DNA of 64,000 bases from Hoeflea sp. YIM 152468 (GCF_029210485.1 NZ_JARGET010000005.1:1-64000); one strand, 5' to 3'. Positions 1-8,900 are shown, counted from the first letter of the stretch. A program made the numbers and translations. Notes: generated from the sequence alone by a model not told the origin.

Positions 1-51
1 ATGTCAGCCATCGCAATCGCGGCAACCGTCATCTTCTGGATCAATCAATGA
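1..51 (+). CDS. 3' end of an upstream gene, partial
   Basis: The window opens in a reading frame that runs to a TGA at 49-51, encoding a short hydrophobic tail (AIAIAATVIFWINQ). An ATG lies at base 1, but this is more likely the C-terminal membrane segment of a gene starting outside the window. A strong terminator follows 45 bp later. Function cannot be assigned. Confidence 0.35.
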   Translation: MSAIAIAATVIFWINQ

Positions 52-94
52 GTCCTGAGCCTAAGCACAAACCATCTTCTGCCGGAACTTCTTG

Positions 95-122
95 AGGCGC
101 CGGAGTGTTTCCGGCGCCTTTG
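95..122 (+). terminator. Intrinsic terminator
   Basis: GGCGCCGG (96-103) pairs with CCGGCGCC (111-118), followed by TTTG. It closes the gene ending at 51 and separates it from the kinase gene at 165. Confidence 0.7.
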
Positions 123-164
123 ACACTTTAGCAACAAGAATGACACGCAATTCAAGAGTGCATT

Positions 165-1181
165 ATGACAATGGCATCGGTTAACGAATCTGACCGGCTT
201 CGGTTCGTCCTTGCGGGGCTGCGGAGTGCCGGGGTGTCGATGATGTACCAAGACGTTGACCTGATCATCCGGTTCGCAGCCAACCTGCCCGAAAGTTGGC
301 TGCTGACAGAAGCTCTGGAGGGGCGCACCGACGAAGCGGTGTTCAACCCGCAACATGCCGCCAAGGTCATCAGCACCAAGCGCAGCGTAATCGACAGCGG
401 CACAGCCACCAAGATGGAAATTCTTCACGCCGTCGAACATGAGCGGCACTGGTTCATGCTCAACGTCGAGCCTGACGTGAACTCCGCAGGCGATGTCATC
501 GGTGTCTTCACCACCATAATCGACATCGACGACCTCAAATATCGAGAGACCGTTCTCAAGACATTGCTGCGCGAACTGAGCCACCGCTCGAAAAACCTGC
601 TGGCGATCATTCAATCGGTCGCCTCGCAAACCGCCCGCTATTCGCAGGGGCTTGATGATTTCCTCCTGGCGTTCCGCAATCGGGTGCAGTCCATGGCACA
701 ATCGCAGGATCTGATCACCGAATCCGACTGGCGCGGCGCGGAACTGTTCACGCTGACGAAATCGCAGTTGCAGCCATTGATGGGCGAACTTCCGGCCAGC
801 TTCACGATGGTGGGGCTGGATGCCTATCTGCTGCCCAACGCCGCCTTGCATCTGGGTCTGGCCCTGCACGAACTGACCATCGACTCCCTCGCCAGAGGCG
901 CCATGGGTCCGGCCGGGGGAACGGTGCGGCTGTCCGCCCAGGAGAGCAAGAACGACGAGGGCGAACCGGTTCTGATCGTGACCTGGAGCGAGGCATTCGC
1001 CACCGGCCCGGACCAGTCCGAAATCCGGCCCACCGCCAAGAACGGTTTCTCCGGAACCGTGCTGGGGCGCATTGTGCCCCAGGCGCTTTCGGCGGTCGTT
1101 CGGCACGAAACAGGCACTGATCGAATGATTTATCAACTGACCATTCCCGACACCCAGTACGAGGTCAGCTCAAGACGATAA
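165..1181 (+). CDS. HWE/HisKA_2-family sensor kinase with degenerate N-box
   Basis: Probable cytosolic sensor histidine kinase of 338 residues with no membrane segments. Residues about 10-130 look like a PAS-type sensor (region ending FTTIIDIDDLKYRE). The phospho-acceptor H-box is LLRELSHRSKNLLAII with His140, which is characteristic of the HisKA_2/HWE group common in Rhizobiales. The ATP-binding part is unusual: where HWE kinases have HELATNALKYG this protein has HELTIDSLARG, so the conserved Asn is Asp240, and the later G-box region is shortened. It may bind nucleotide poorly or act as a phosphotransfer or scaffold protein. In Rhizobiales such proteins often feed the PhyR-NepR-EcfG general stress pathway, and its neighbours fit that. 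No response regulator lies beside it. Family call is firm; activity is inference. Confidence 0.8.
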   Translation: MTMASVNESDRLRFVLAGLRSAGVSMMYQDVDLIIRFAANLPESWLLTEALEGRTDEAVFNPQHAAKVISTKRSVIDSGTATKMEILHAVEHERHWFMLNVEPDVNSAGDVIGVFTTIIDIDDLKYRETVLKTLLRELSHRSKNLLAIIQSVASQTARYSQGLDDFLLAFRNRVQSMAQSQDLITESDWRGAELFTLTKSQLQPLMGELPASFTMVGLDAYLLPNAALHLGLALHELTIDSLARGAMGPAGGTVRLSAQESKNDEGEPVLIVTWSEAFATGPDQSEIRPTAKNGFSGTVLGRIVPQALSAVVRHETGTDRMIYQLTIPDTQYEVSSRR

Positions 1182-1336
1182 CCCTCACCCCCGGATGTGC
1201 CGGCAAGTGTGATGGGTTTTTCGCGCTCCCAGCTCGGGCGCCCATCGTCTCATCCCGAAGTCTGAACGGCATGCGGCAATTATTGATTGATTTGCTTGGA
1301 TTGTTTCACCCTGCGCCCCCGAGATAGCTGTTGTGT

Positions 1337-1361
1337 GGAACCTTGGCTGCGGCGGAACGTT
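1337..1361 (+). promoter_or_regulatory. EcfG-type stress promoter
   Basis: GGAAC (1337-1341), 16-bp spacer, CGTT (1358-1361). This matches the alphaproteobacterial general-stress sigma factor consensus GGAAC-N16/17-CGTT and lies 22 bp before the start codon at 1384. Confidence 0.7.
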
Positions 1362-1383
1362 GGTATGCCAAAGGAGAAGCCAC

Positions 1384-1716
1384 ATGGAACACATTGCCGC
1401 ATTCATGCTGCTGATCGCCTGTAGCGACGACCTTAAGGCCTGCGAAGAAATCCCGGCCCCTGCTGTGGCCTACGAAACGGTCGAGCAGTGCGAGCAGGAC
1501 CTGACCCAGGCCGTTCATGCCATGGCATCCCGCGAGAAATCCTATGGCACCTGTGTCGAGATCGACCCGGCCCTGATCTATGAGGATGCCGAGATCGTCT
1601 GGGATGTCACGCAAGCCGGCGGGATTGAGGTCAGCATCGAACTGATCAACCCGCACGTCGAACTCAATGCGGTTGCGCGCGCCGACTCGCCTGCGTCACC
1701 GACCCAGATCAACTAA
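1384..1716 (+). CDS. Small Cys-containing protein of unknown function
   Basis: 110 residues starting at an ATG preceded by AAAGGAG. The N-terminus (MEHIAAFMLLIACSDD) is hydrophobic and could be a short signal or anchor. It carries five cysteines in the first 65 residues or so, arranged as spaced pairs, which suits an exported disulphide-bonded protein. I do not recognise a family. The EcfG-type promoter directly upstream indicates stress induction. A GTG at 1333 would lengthen it but would overlap the promoter, so the ATG is preferred. Confidence 0.65.
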   Translation: MEHIAAFMLLIACSDDLKACEEIPAPAVAYETVEQCEQDLTQAVHAMASREKSYGTCVEIDPALIYEDAEIVWDVTQAGGIEVSIELINPHVELNAVARADSPASPTQIN

Positions 1717-1818
1717 AAGCGCCCGGCGCCGGCAAGCTTCAGGGCGCCCGCCCTGCCCGTCTTCCAATTCGGAGTGCTGCCGCGCCAGGCCACCCCACAG
1801 CAGCCAGAGGGCCTGACC

Positions 1819-2328
1819 ATGTCGACACCAGCCCCCGCCATCGCTCACCGTTCTGTGTTCGAGGCTATCGCCATCATCCTGTCGCGGTTGAACCAGATCG
1901 GCCGTGAGCTCGAGATCCAGCTGACCGATGCAGCTTCCTTCAAGCGCGACAGGCTTGAGAGCGTCTTGCAAACCAACCAGGCGCAGATGGCCGACCTTGC
2001 CGCCTTTCTTGACCGGCACGGATACAAGGCGGACGAGCCAGCGCCACAGGAACCGCTGGTGGATGAAGGCGTGGCGCGGATCAGAGCCCTGTTGTCCAGT
2101 CTTGATATCAATATTCTCCCGGACATCGCCGCGGGTCAGAGATCCTTGTTGTCGACCTATGATGACGCGCTGGAGGCGATGATGGAGTGCGGCGGCAGCT
2201 TGGACGACATGGAGATGCTGCGCGGCTTGCTGCGCACACATCGTCGTCAGCTCGAGCAGATCATTGCCGATCTTGCCATCTCACACCGCGGTGTGGCGGA
2301 TCACGCCGCAAATGAATCGAGAGCCTGA
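1819..2328 (+). CDS. All-helical protein, possibly ferritin-like (DUF2383-type)
   Basis: 169 residues from the ATG at 1819 (a GTG at 1774 is possible but lacks a well-placed ribosome site). The sequence is predicted to be almost entirely helical, with about four amphipathic helices (VFEAIAIILSRLNQIGREL, LESVLQTNQAQMADLAAFL, VARIRALLSSLDINILPDI, MEMLRGLLRTHRRQLEQII). This resembles four-helix-bundle stress proteins of the DUF2383/ferritin-like type, but there are no clear metal-ligand motifs. No separate promoter is evident in the 102-bp gap, so it may be read through from the EcfG promoter at 1337. Confidence 0.6.
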   Translation: MSTPAPAIAHRSVFEAIAIILSRLNQIGRELEIQLTDAASFKRDRLESVLQTNQAQMADLAAFLDRHGYKADEPAPQEPLVDEGVARIRALLSSLDINILPDIAAGQRSLLSTYDDALEAMMECGGSLDDMEMLRGLLRTHRRQLEQIIADLAISHRGVADHAANESRA

Positions 2329-2343
2329 CGGGCCGAGCAGAGT

Positions 2344-3594
2344 TTAATCCTCAACCTTGAAGTCCAGTCTGCGTTGCAGGAATTCCAGATCGGATCTGAT
2401 CGGCTGTGCCAAGCCTGCAGTCTGCAGCAGGGCCTTGCCGTGCGAGCTTAACAATTTCCGCGCGTCCGGCCCGGCCACTTCATAAAGGGAGTTGAGGACG
2501 ACGCCGAGATGATCCAGCATCAGAATATTGCCCTGTGCGGCCTGGCGCAGCGGATGCAGGGTCATGTTGAGCAGATCATCCAGCGACAGACCCGGAACCT
2601 TCAAACGGGCCACGCCATTTTCGTCGGATCGCACGTCACCGCGCAGCCCATCAGAGACAGGTTTTACCAGCGCGGCTGCAATGCGGTCGGCACAGGTGAC
2701 GGCGGTGAAACTGTCATTGACGCCCGGCGACAGCGCCCGCAGCGCAATTTCGAGCAGGATCCGGACGGAAAACCGGATGTCGTCAACGGCACCGCGATAA
2801 GGTTGCAAATTGATCGCGTCGCGCACCGCGCAGGCAGATTTTTCATCGTCACCGCCGAAGCCGACAACGGCCAGTGTTTGTCCCGAGAGAACGAAGTCCC
2901 CCGGCGCGACCCGCACGGCAATATAGGTATCATTGTGCTGTGCAAGAGACAGCAAGGCGGTCTCATCGAGCGTGGTGACATAGCCCGATTGCGCGGCCTT
3001 GAGCGAGGTTTGCAGTCGGTCCTCGTCGAAATCGACGTGCTGTGCATCGGTTTCCGCCACAAGCGCATTGATCTGGCGTTCGAGCTGTTCGGAAATCTTG
3101 ACCACTTCCGCATCGATCGTCACGCTGCGCGATACCGAATGGACAAAGTGAATGACCTGCAACACCGACAATGCGGCCAGAAGAAACGCCATGGCGATCG
3201 AGAGTTCGGGCCGCAGATCCGGACCAGTGGCTCTCAGGACGCTCAGCGAATAGAGGAATGTGCCACCCAAAAGCCCGGAGGTGACCTGGTTGACGCGATC
3301 ACGGGAAAACCGCTGCAGAAGCCGGGGCGCGATGTTGCCAGCGGCCAGCGTGAACACCACCAGCATGATGGAATAGACCATGCTCAACGTGGTGATTGCC
3401 GCGGTTGCTATCGTTGTCAGCAGCGACCTCGCAGTGTCTTCCGAAATAGCCAGCCAGAACGGCAGCGGATCGCCGACAATGGTGAAATGCGTGTCTGTCC
3501 ACACCAGCGGCACCGCAAGAAGCCAGAGACCGATGGCGATTGCCGCGGGGACGCCGAGCATGCCGTTCAAAGTGACAAACGCGCGAAATTTCAT
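2344..3594 (-). CDS. DUF2254 family inner-membrane protein
   Basis: 416 residues. Four hydrophobic segments lie in the first 170 residues (around 12-32, 60-85, 103-118 and 132-150), followed by a cytosolic region containing SGYVTTLDETALLSLAQ and ALSPGVNDSFTAVTCADRI. The latter is a hallmark of the DUF2254 predicted membrane protein family. Biochemical function is unknown. It is transcribed away from the kinase side and starts with AAAGGAACG before the ATG. A near-EcfG sequence (GGAAAC-N16-CGTT) occurs about 60 bp upstream on the minus strand, one base off consensus. Confidence 0.85.
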   Translation of the reverse strand: MKFRAFVTLNGMLGVPAAIAIGLWLLAVPLVWTDTHFTIVGDPLPFWLAISEDTARSLLTTIATAAITTLSMVYSIMLVVFTLAAGNIAPRLLQRFSRDRVNQVTSGLLGGTFLYSLSVLRATGPDLRPELSIAMAFLLAALSVLQVIHFVHSVSRSVTIDAEVVKISEQLERQINALVAETDAQHVDFDEDRLQTSLKAAQSGYVTTLDETALLSLAQHNDTYIAVRVAPGDFVLSGQTLAVVGFGGDDEKSACAVRDAINLQPYRGAVDDIRFSVRILLEIALRALSPGVNDSFTAVTCADRIAAALVKPVSDGLRGDVRSDENGVARLKVPGLSLDDLLNMTLHPLRQAAQGNILMLDHLGVVLNSLYEVAGPDARKLLSSHGKALLQTAGLAQPIRSDLEFLQRRLDFKVED

Positions 3595-3791
3595 GAAACG
3601 TTCCTTTAAATCTTACTGGTAAACGCGCAAATCCGCTGATTGTTTCCGTTTGTCTGCAGATGATCCGCTGTGGCTACATGACCCCGTTTGGCCAAGTGTG
3701 TCGACCGGCAGGTGCCCGCTTTGGGCCCGTCCAATGCGCAAGGTAACACCATTGCCAGACCAGCCTTGGCAGATCAGCTCGACATCGAAGC

Positions 3792-3816
3792 GGAACCCGA
3801 ACCCCGGCTGTGCGTT
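3792..3816 (+). promoter_or_regulatory. EcfG-type stress promoter
   Basis: GGAAC (3792-3796), 16-bp spacer, CGTT (3813-3816), 29 bp upstream of the start codon at 3846. Confidence 0.75.
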
Positions 3817-3845
3817 GACGCCCACACGGACAGAAAGGGTTTTCC

Positions 3846-4382
3846 ATGACAGATCTTACGAAAACACGAAACGAACCGATCGAGCAACTGTTCGACATAC
3901 TCGACGACACCCATGCGGTCATGATCGGCCTCGACCGGACTGGTGACGGGATGCAGCCCATGGCGCCGCAGGTCGATGAGGAAAAGCGCGGCATATGGTT
4001 TTTTGCAAAACGCGATTCAGACATGGGCGGGACAGTTGTCCGCCATCCGGCCAGCCGGGCAAACATCAGCCTGGTCGGCCCTGACCACAATTATCACGCC
4101 TACATCACCGGCACGATGAGCGAGGAACCCGAGACAGCGCGGATCGAAGAGTTCTGGTCGCCGGTGGTCGCAGCCTGGTTCGAAGGCGGCAAGGACGATC
4201 CGAATCTGATCCTGATGCGGTTTGACCCGGCCGAGGCCGATATCTGGGCTTCTTCAGGCAGCGTCATCCGCTTTGCATGGGAGATTGCCATGGCCAACAT
4301 GAGTGGCGACGAACCCAGCCTGGGCGAGACAGCGCGGGTGGTGTTTCCAGGCGCTGCGCCGCACACCCAAGCGGTAAAATAA
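3846..4382 (+). CDS. Pyridoxamine 5'-phosphate oxidase-fold general stress protein
   Basis: 178 residues. The sequence has the split beta-barrel pattern of general stress protein 26-like proteins: helical start (IEQLFDILDDTHAVMIGL), GIWFFAKRDSD, then NISLVGPDHNYHAYITGTMS, and the distal FWSPVVAAWFEGGKDDPNLIL with ILMRFDPAEADIW. Relatives bind flavin, deazaflavin or similar cofactors; the substrate is unknown. An EcfG-type promoter sits directly upstream and CsbD directly downstream, supporting a stress role. Soluble, no signal peptide. Confidence 0.85.
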   Translation: MTDLTKTRNEPIEQLFDILDDTHAVMIGLDRTGDGMQPMAPQVDEEKRGIWFFAKRDSDMGGTVVRHPASRANISLVGPDHNYHAYITGTMSEEPETARIEEFWSPVVAAWFEGGKDDPNLILMRFDPAEADIWASSGSVIRFAWEIAMANMSGDEPSLGETARVVFPGAAPHTQAVK

Positions 4383-4402
4383 TGAATTAAAAGACTTGGT
4401 GC

Positions 4403-4427
4403 GGAACCAAACTCCGGACATGGCGTT
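4403..4427 (+). promoter_or_regulatory. EcfG-type stress promoter
   Basis: GGAAC (4403-4407), 16-bp spacer, CGTT (4424-4427). It drives the csbD-like gene at 4495 with a leader of about 60 nt. Confidence 0.75.
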
Positions 4428-4494
4428 GTTCGAGCAGGCCGGACGCGCACTCACCCAACGGCCGAGTTATTGATCACAACCAGGAGAAAAAAAC

Positions 4495-4692
4495 ATGAAC
4501 TGGGACATCGTTGAAGGCAAATGGAAAGAGTACAGGGGCAAGGCTCAGGCTCAATGGGGCAAACTGACCGATGACGACCTCGATGTTGTCGAAGGCCGCC
4601 GCGACGAGCTGGCCGGCAAGATCCAGACCCGCTACGGCAAAACCCGTGACGAGGCCGAGCGCGAAATCGATGACTGGCTCGGACGCAACTAA
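4495..4692 (+). CDS. CsbD family stress protein
   Basis: 65-residue, highly charged protein starting MNWDIVEGKWKEYRGKAQ, the standard CsbD opening, followed by WGKLTDDDLDVVEGRRDEL and ending DDWLGRN. CsbD-like proteins are small soluble helical proteins strongly induced by general stress; their molecular role is unknown. It has AGGAG upstream of the ATG, its own EcfG-type promoter and a strong terminator, so it is a single-gene unit. Confidence 0.95.
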   Translation: MNWDIVEGKWKEYRGKAQAQWGKLTDDDLDVVEGRRDELAGKIQTRYGKTRDEAEREIDDWLGRN

Positions 4693-4707
4693 TACACCCG
4701 TCTTTTC

Positions 4708-4740
4708 AAGACCCGGCAATCAGATTGCCGGGTCTTCTCT
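4708..4740 (+). terminator. Intrinsic terminator of csbD-like gene
   Basis: AAGACCCGGCAATC pairs with GATTGCCGGGTCTT around a 1-base centre, followed by CTCTT. Both flanks carry A/T tracts, so it may act on both strands. Confidence 0.8.
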
Positions 4741-4758
4741 TACCTGAAAGCGCGCCGC

Positions 4759-5547
4759 ATGAAGTCAGAAAGCCAGAGTGCGATTCCCGAGAATGCCAGC
4801 CCCTTGGTCAGGCGGCTCGGACGCACCGTCCTGTTGACTTCGGAAGAGGTCGATTATCTCGAAACCATGCAGGTCAACCAGGCCGCCATCTCCAAAGGCG
4901 ATGAGTTCATCCGCGACGGCGAACCGTTGCGCGCGACCTTCCTGGTGCGGCGTGGATGGGTAATCCGCTACAAGATCACACCGGCAGGCCGCCGGCTGAT
5001 TATCGGCGTCTCCCTGCCCGGCGACTTCATCGGCCTGCATGTCAATTTCAACCACACCTCGCTCTACTCGGTCGCTGCGCTGACCAATGCCTCGCTGGCA
5101 CTGATCGAGCCGGTCCGCGTTCTCGAAATCCACCGCCGGTTTCCGGTGCTGGCGTCCGGGCTTGACTGGATGACGGTCCGTCATTCCAACATTCTTTCAG
5201 AACACAAGGTGTCACTCGGCGCGCGCACGGCGGCGCAACGGATCTTGCATTTCCTGCTCGAATTGTGGATCCGGCTCGAGCAGGTCGGGCTGGCCACGGC
5301 CAAAGGCTTTGAGCTGGAATTGACCCAGGAGCAGATTGGCGACTGCATGGGATTGTCCACGGTTCACGTCAACCGCTCTCTGAGCCGCCTGACCAAGGAG
5401 AAGCTGGTGCACATCGGCAAGGGCATGGTGAGCTTTCCCGAGACCTCGAGAGCGATCAGCTTTGCAGATTTTGATGAACGTTTTCTGGTTGAGTTTTCAA
5501 CAGATTCAAACAATGGGGGCATCAATCAGCGGTTTACCAAAACCTGA
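4759..5547 (+). CDS. Crp/Fnr-family transcriptional regulator
   Basis: 262 residues. N-terminal cyclic-nucleotide-binding-like beta-barrel (about 30-145, with GDEFIRDGEPLRATFLVRRGW and GVSLPGDFIGLHV). A dimer helix follows at about 145-175 (LGARTAAQRILHFLLELWIRL), then a winged helix (LELTQEQIGDCMGLSTVHVNRSLSRL, about 200-230). There is no N-terminal four-Cys iron-sulphur motif, so it is not a classical FNR. The ligand is unknown; similar Rhizobiales proteins are often adjacent to histidine kinases. The next gene is a CHASE-HWE kinase on the same strand 30 bp downstream. Confidence 0.9.
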   Translation: MKSESQSAIPENASPLVRRLGRTVLLTSEEVDYLETMQVNQAAISKGDEFIRDGEPLRATFLVRRGWVIRYKITPAGRRLIIGVSLPGDFIGLHVNFNHTSLYSVAALTNASLALIEPVRVLEIHRRFPVLASGLDWMTVRHSNILSEHKVSLGARTAAQRILHFLLELWIRLEQVGLATAKGFELELTQEQIGDCMGLSTVHVNRSLSRLTKEKLVHIGKGMVSFPETSRAISFADFDERFLVEFSTDSNNGGINQRFTKT

Positions 5548-5577
5548 ATGACTGCTTAACCTGTGTTATAGACATGC

Positions 5578-7422
5578 TTGGCGTCAGGCCCTATCCGCAA
5601 GCATCGATCTCTTCGTCTATCATACAGGCACGCGTGCCATCGGCTCGGGACACAACTGGAGGTGCACATATCCGGCTTGATCCGCTCATTCTTGCGTCGC
5701 ATCGGCAAGTTCCTTAACCGGATTGCCGCGCGCCCTCACGACAAGATTTTGGCGCTGTTTTACCGTGTGCAGCCAGCACTGGTGTTTTTCGTTGTGGCGC
5801 TGTTGGGCATGCTCACGGCGATTGCGTCCTGGTACACGATTGACCACGCCAACCGTTTGGCCTTCGTCAGCATTGCGGAAGATGCGGTGCGGCGGGTCGG
5901 CGATCGGGTCGAAAATCACATGCTGTTGGTCAAATCGGTCGAAGCTCACTTCCAGGCAGCGGGCGAAGTGCCCAGCGCAGAGGCCTTCAAGGTTTTCGTC
6001 AGCCATCTGCGGAAGACAGAACAGTTCAGCGGCGTCCAGGGCATTGGCTTTGCCCGCTATGTGACGACGGGAGCCTCGTCGGACCAGGCCATCGCCGCGG
6101 AACTTCAGCGCAATTACGGCATCAACCGCAAGCCGTGGCCGGAGACGAGCGAAGAGCAGCGGACACCCATCGTGCTGCTGGAGCCGGCGACCGATGCCAA
6201 TATGCGCGCGCTGGGCTTCGACATGTACTCTCAGCCGATCCGCCGCGCGGCAATTCTGGCAGCCCTGGCGGAGCGGCAATTGCGGGCTTCGGGCATGGTG
6301 CAACTGGTCCAGGAAAATCCCCAGAACCCGCAGGCCGGATATCTGATGTACACGCCCTATTATGCCGCCAATTCAGGCAGGGCGCTCGGCCTGGTCTACG
6401 CCCCATTCCAGATTCCCAGCGTGTTTGAATCCGCCCTCAACCGATCACCGATATTGCCCATCCACGTCACCGCCTGGGACGGGGAACCATCCGACACGAG
6501 CCTGATCTACCGTTCAGACGGCAGACCCAGCGACCGGATCAACCGCCCTCAGCCGGTGGTGATGTCATTGGAAGTTGCCGGACGCAGCTGGAAAGTGGAA
6601 ATCCGGCCATCGGAGAGCTACAGCCCTGCAGTCGATCAGACCCGGACATTCATGCTGGCCTTGGGCGGCTTGCTGCTCGCCGGAGCACTGGCCGTGTCAT
6701 CGCGATCACAACAGCGCACCATCGAAGTCGGCGAGGCCTTGCGGGAACAATCCGAACGTGCGCTCAACGACCGCGAACTGCTGCTGCAGGAAATGAAGCA
6801 CCGGATCAAGAACATGATCGCCCGGGTTCTGGCCATGTCACGGCAGACGGCGCGCTCCTCCACGTCGCTTGACGACTTCACCCAATCATTCAATGCGCGG
6901 CTGCAGGCGATGGCATCCTCGCAGGATCTGCTGGCGCGGACCGCCTGGCAAAGCGCTGATTTGAGAACGCTGCTCATGCAGGAACTGCGGCAGCTGTTCG
7001 GCGGCACACTGGACGAAGCTGCGCTTGAAGGGCCCGACATCGAGCTCAACGAGGTCGCCGCACAGGCATTTGGCCTGGCGTTTCATGAACTCGCCACCAA
7101 CGCGCTGAAATACGGTTCGGCGCAATCGGATACCGGAACGCTCGAAATCAGGTGGCAGGCCGAACCAAGTTCAACCAGTCCCCAAACCCTGATCTTCTCC
7201 TGGCGCGAACGCAGCGAGCAACCACTGGGTGAGAAGGATTCAGCCGCGCTTGCCCGCAAAGGCGGCTTCGGCACCAAGCTGCTGGATGCCACTATGCGGG
7301 TCGAGTTGGGCGGGTCCCTCGACATTGTGCCGGATTCGCACGGGATCGACGTCATCATCCGCGTGCCTTATGGGCGGGTTGTGACGGATCGCCAACTGCG
7401 GCGGCGCGTCAAAGGCGCCTGA
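5578..7422 (+). CDS. CHASE-domain HWE histidine kinase
   Basis: Membrane sensor kinase, 614 residues as an ORF beginning with TTG. The true start may be a TTG near 5677, because no ATG with a ribosome site precedes the first membrane helix. Order: transmembrane helix (ALVFFVVALLGMLTAIASW), periplasmic CHASE domain (about 90-310, with VQGIGFARYV, LGFDMYSQPIRRAAI and YTPYYAANSG), second helix (MLALGGLLLAGALAV). Then an HWE/HisKA_2 transmitter: H-box LLLQEMKHRIKNMIARV, N-box FHELATNALKYGSA, and glycine-rich GGFGTKLLDATM. All key residues are present, unlike the kinase at 165. Ligand unknown; no cognate regulator is adjacent. Confidence 0.9.
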   Translation: MASGPIRKHRSLRLSYRHACHRLGTQLEVHISGLIRSFLRRIGKFLNRIAARPHDKILALFYRVQPALVFFVVALLGMLTAIASWYTIDHANRLAFVSIAEDAVRRVGDRVENHMLLVKSVEAHFQAAGEVPSAEAFKVFVSHLRKTEQFSGVQGIGFARYVTTGASSDQAIAAELQRNYGINRKPWPETSEEQRTPIVLLEPATDANMRALGFDMYSQPIRRAAILAALAERQLRASGMVQLVQENPQNPQAGYLMYTPYYAANSGRALGLVYAPFQIPSVFESALNRSPILPIHVTAWDGEPSDTSLIYRSDGRPSDRINRPQPVVMSLEVAGRSWKVEIRPSESYSPAVDQTRTFMLALGGLLLAGALAVSSRSQQRTIEVGEALREQSERALNDRELLLQEMKHRIKNMIARVLAMSRQTARSSTSLDDFTQSFNARLQAMASSQDLLARTAWQSADLRTLLMQELRQLFGGTLDEAALEGPDIELNEVAAQAFGLAFHELATNALKYGSAQSDTGTLEIRWQAEPSSTSPQTLIFSWRERSEQPLGEKDSAALARKGGFGTKLLDATMRVELGGSLDIVPDSHGIDVIIRVPYGRVVTDRQLRRRVKGA

Positions 7423-7608
7423 TTGTATCGGCTGCCGGAGCGCCACCGTTCTCATGCAGGTCGCGCAAAAGTGTGCAGCGGTTTTGCGACAACGACATGC
7501 ATGAACACAGAGCCTGAAGCGCATCCCCCGGAACCGGTTTGGTGCGACGCCTTGTTTTAAGAGCGCGTGCATCGGGAATTGGCTTCTCCGGGCGCTCAGA
7601 TCCGATCG

Positions 7609-7633
7609 GGAACGATTGCTTCCGGGCGGCGTT
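7609..7633 (+). promoter_or_regulatory. EcfG-type stress promoter
   Basis: GGAAC (7609-7613), 16-bp spacer, CGTT (7630-7633), 28 bp upstream of the ATG at 7662. It lies inside the longer ORF that would start at 7539, which argues for the shorter start. Confidence 0.75.
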
Positions 7634-7661
7634 GTCCCTGTTTATCACAGGGAATATCTGG

Positions 7662-8798
7662 ATGAAGCCTTTGTATCGCCTGGAGCCGCCGGTTGTCCGG
7701 ATCGCCGCGAAATCCGGCATGGATGCCGGGCTTCAATCGACAGCTCGCATTGCCATCATCATCACCGGGCTGGTCGCCACACTTGCCGCGCTCGATCACA
7801 GCCAGGCCTTCCTCGCACCGGTCACACTTGCTCTGGTTACCGGATTGATGGCATCGCCGGTTGCCAGTGCGCTCGAGCGCGTCGTTCCGCCATGGCTATC
7901 GGCGGCAACCGTGGTGGTGCTGTTTCTGGCCCTGATTGCAGCGGCGGTGGCGCTGTTTTCCATGCCATTGTCTATCTGGATGGACCGTCTCCCGCGCATC
8001 TGGCTGGAATTGCAGCGGCATCTGCTGGACTGGCGGACTGTATTCGACACCCTCGGCGGCGTGCAGGAACAGATCCGCAGCCTGTCCGGCGGTGAGACGA
8101 AAATGACCGTCGAAATTGCTGACAACACGGCTGTTGAGGAAATCGCCACGTTGGCGCCCGCTCTGATGGCGCAGATAATCCTGTTTCTTGCCAGCCTGTA
8201 TTTCTTTCTGGCGACACGTCATTCGATCCGCACCAGCGTGCTGTCGTTTTGTTTCAGCCGCCGTTCCCGCCTGAGAACCGCGCGCATGTTTCGCGATGCC
8301 GAATGGTTCGTCTCGCGCTATCTCCTGTCGATTACCGTGATCAACGCCGGCCTCGGCCTGGCCACGGCCAGCGCGATGTGGCTGCTCGGCGTGCCCCAGC
8401 CGTATCTGTGGGGCATGCTGGCCTTCTGCCTCAACTATATTGTCTATATCGGTCCGGCCGTGATGGCGGTCATCCTGCTGGGTGTCGGCCTGGCAACATG
8501 GGATTCTCCGCCCGCCATTATTCTGCCGATGGCCACATTTCTGGTCCTCAACATGATCGAGGCACAATTCGTCACGCCTCAGATCATCGGGCGCTCCGTC
8601 ACGCTCAATCCGTTTGTCGTGTTTCTGTCGCTGGCCTTCTGGATCTGGCTCTGGGGTCCGGTTGGCGGCTTGCTGGCGGTGCCGATGCTGCTCGTCACCT
8701 ATGCGGTGCTCCGGAACGCCGTTCCCTTCCATGCTGCAAACCCGCGACATGGCGAAAATCAGTCAAAAAAAGTTGAACGCCGCCGGAACCAAGCGTGA
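7662..8798 (+). CDS. AI-2E/PerM-family transporter
   Basis: 378 residues from the ATG at 7662. Seven or eight membrane helices with the family layout: paired N-terminal helices (TARIAIIITGLVATLAAL, FLAPVTLALVTGLMASPVASAL), a third helix, an extramembrane helical segment (about 100-150), then the conserved C-terminal block with LLGVPQPYLWGMLAFCLNYIVYIGP, LNMIEAQFVTPQIIGRSVTLNP and WLWGPVGGLLAVPML. Members export small molecules or act in sodium-proton antiport; the substrate here is unknown. The EcfG-type promoter places it in the stress regulon. Confidence 0.9.
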   Translation: MKPLYRLEPPVVRIAAKSGMDAGLQSTARIAIIITGLVATLAALDHSQAFLAPVTLALVTGLMASPVASALERVVPPWLSAATVVVLFLALIAAAVALFSMPLSIWMDRLPRIWLELQRHLLDWRTVFDTLGGVQEQIRSLSGGETKMTVEIADNTAVEEIATLAPALMAQIILFLASLYFFLATRHSIRTSVLSFCFSRRSRLRTARMFRDAEWFVSRYLLSITVINAGLGLATASAMWLLGVPQPYLWGMLAFCLNYIVYIGPAVMAVILLGVGLATWDSPPAIILPMATFLVLNMIEAQFVTPQIIGRSVTLNPFVVFLSLAFWIWLWGPVGGLLAVPMLLVTYAVLRNAVPFHAANPRHGENQSKKVERRRNQA

Positions 8799-8809
8799 GG
8801 GACAGCGTT
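8785..8809 (+). promoter_or_regulatory. EcfG-type stress promoter
   Basis: GGAAC (8785-8789), 16-bp spacer, CGTT (8806-8809). The -35 element lies within the last codons of the transporter gene; the target start codon is at 8901. Confidence 0.75.
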
Positions 8810-8900
8810 TGATCCCTGTAACCACCGCCGAGCCGGCCCAGCGCTCTCACACACACGGTCCAGCCCGGCGGGCACCTTTCGATGCAAAAAGGAAATTATC

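Noticed and set aside
83-110. EcfG promoter for the kinase gene at 165
   Set aside because: GGAAC is present but the distance to GTTT is about 19 bp without a leading C, and the site overlaps a terminator.
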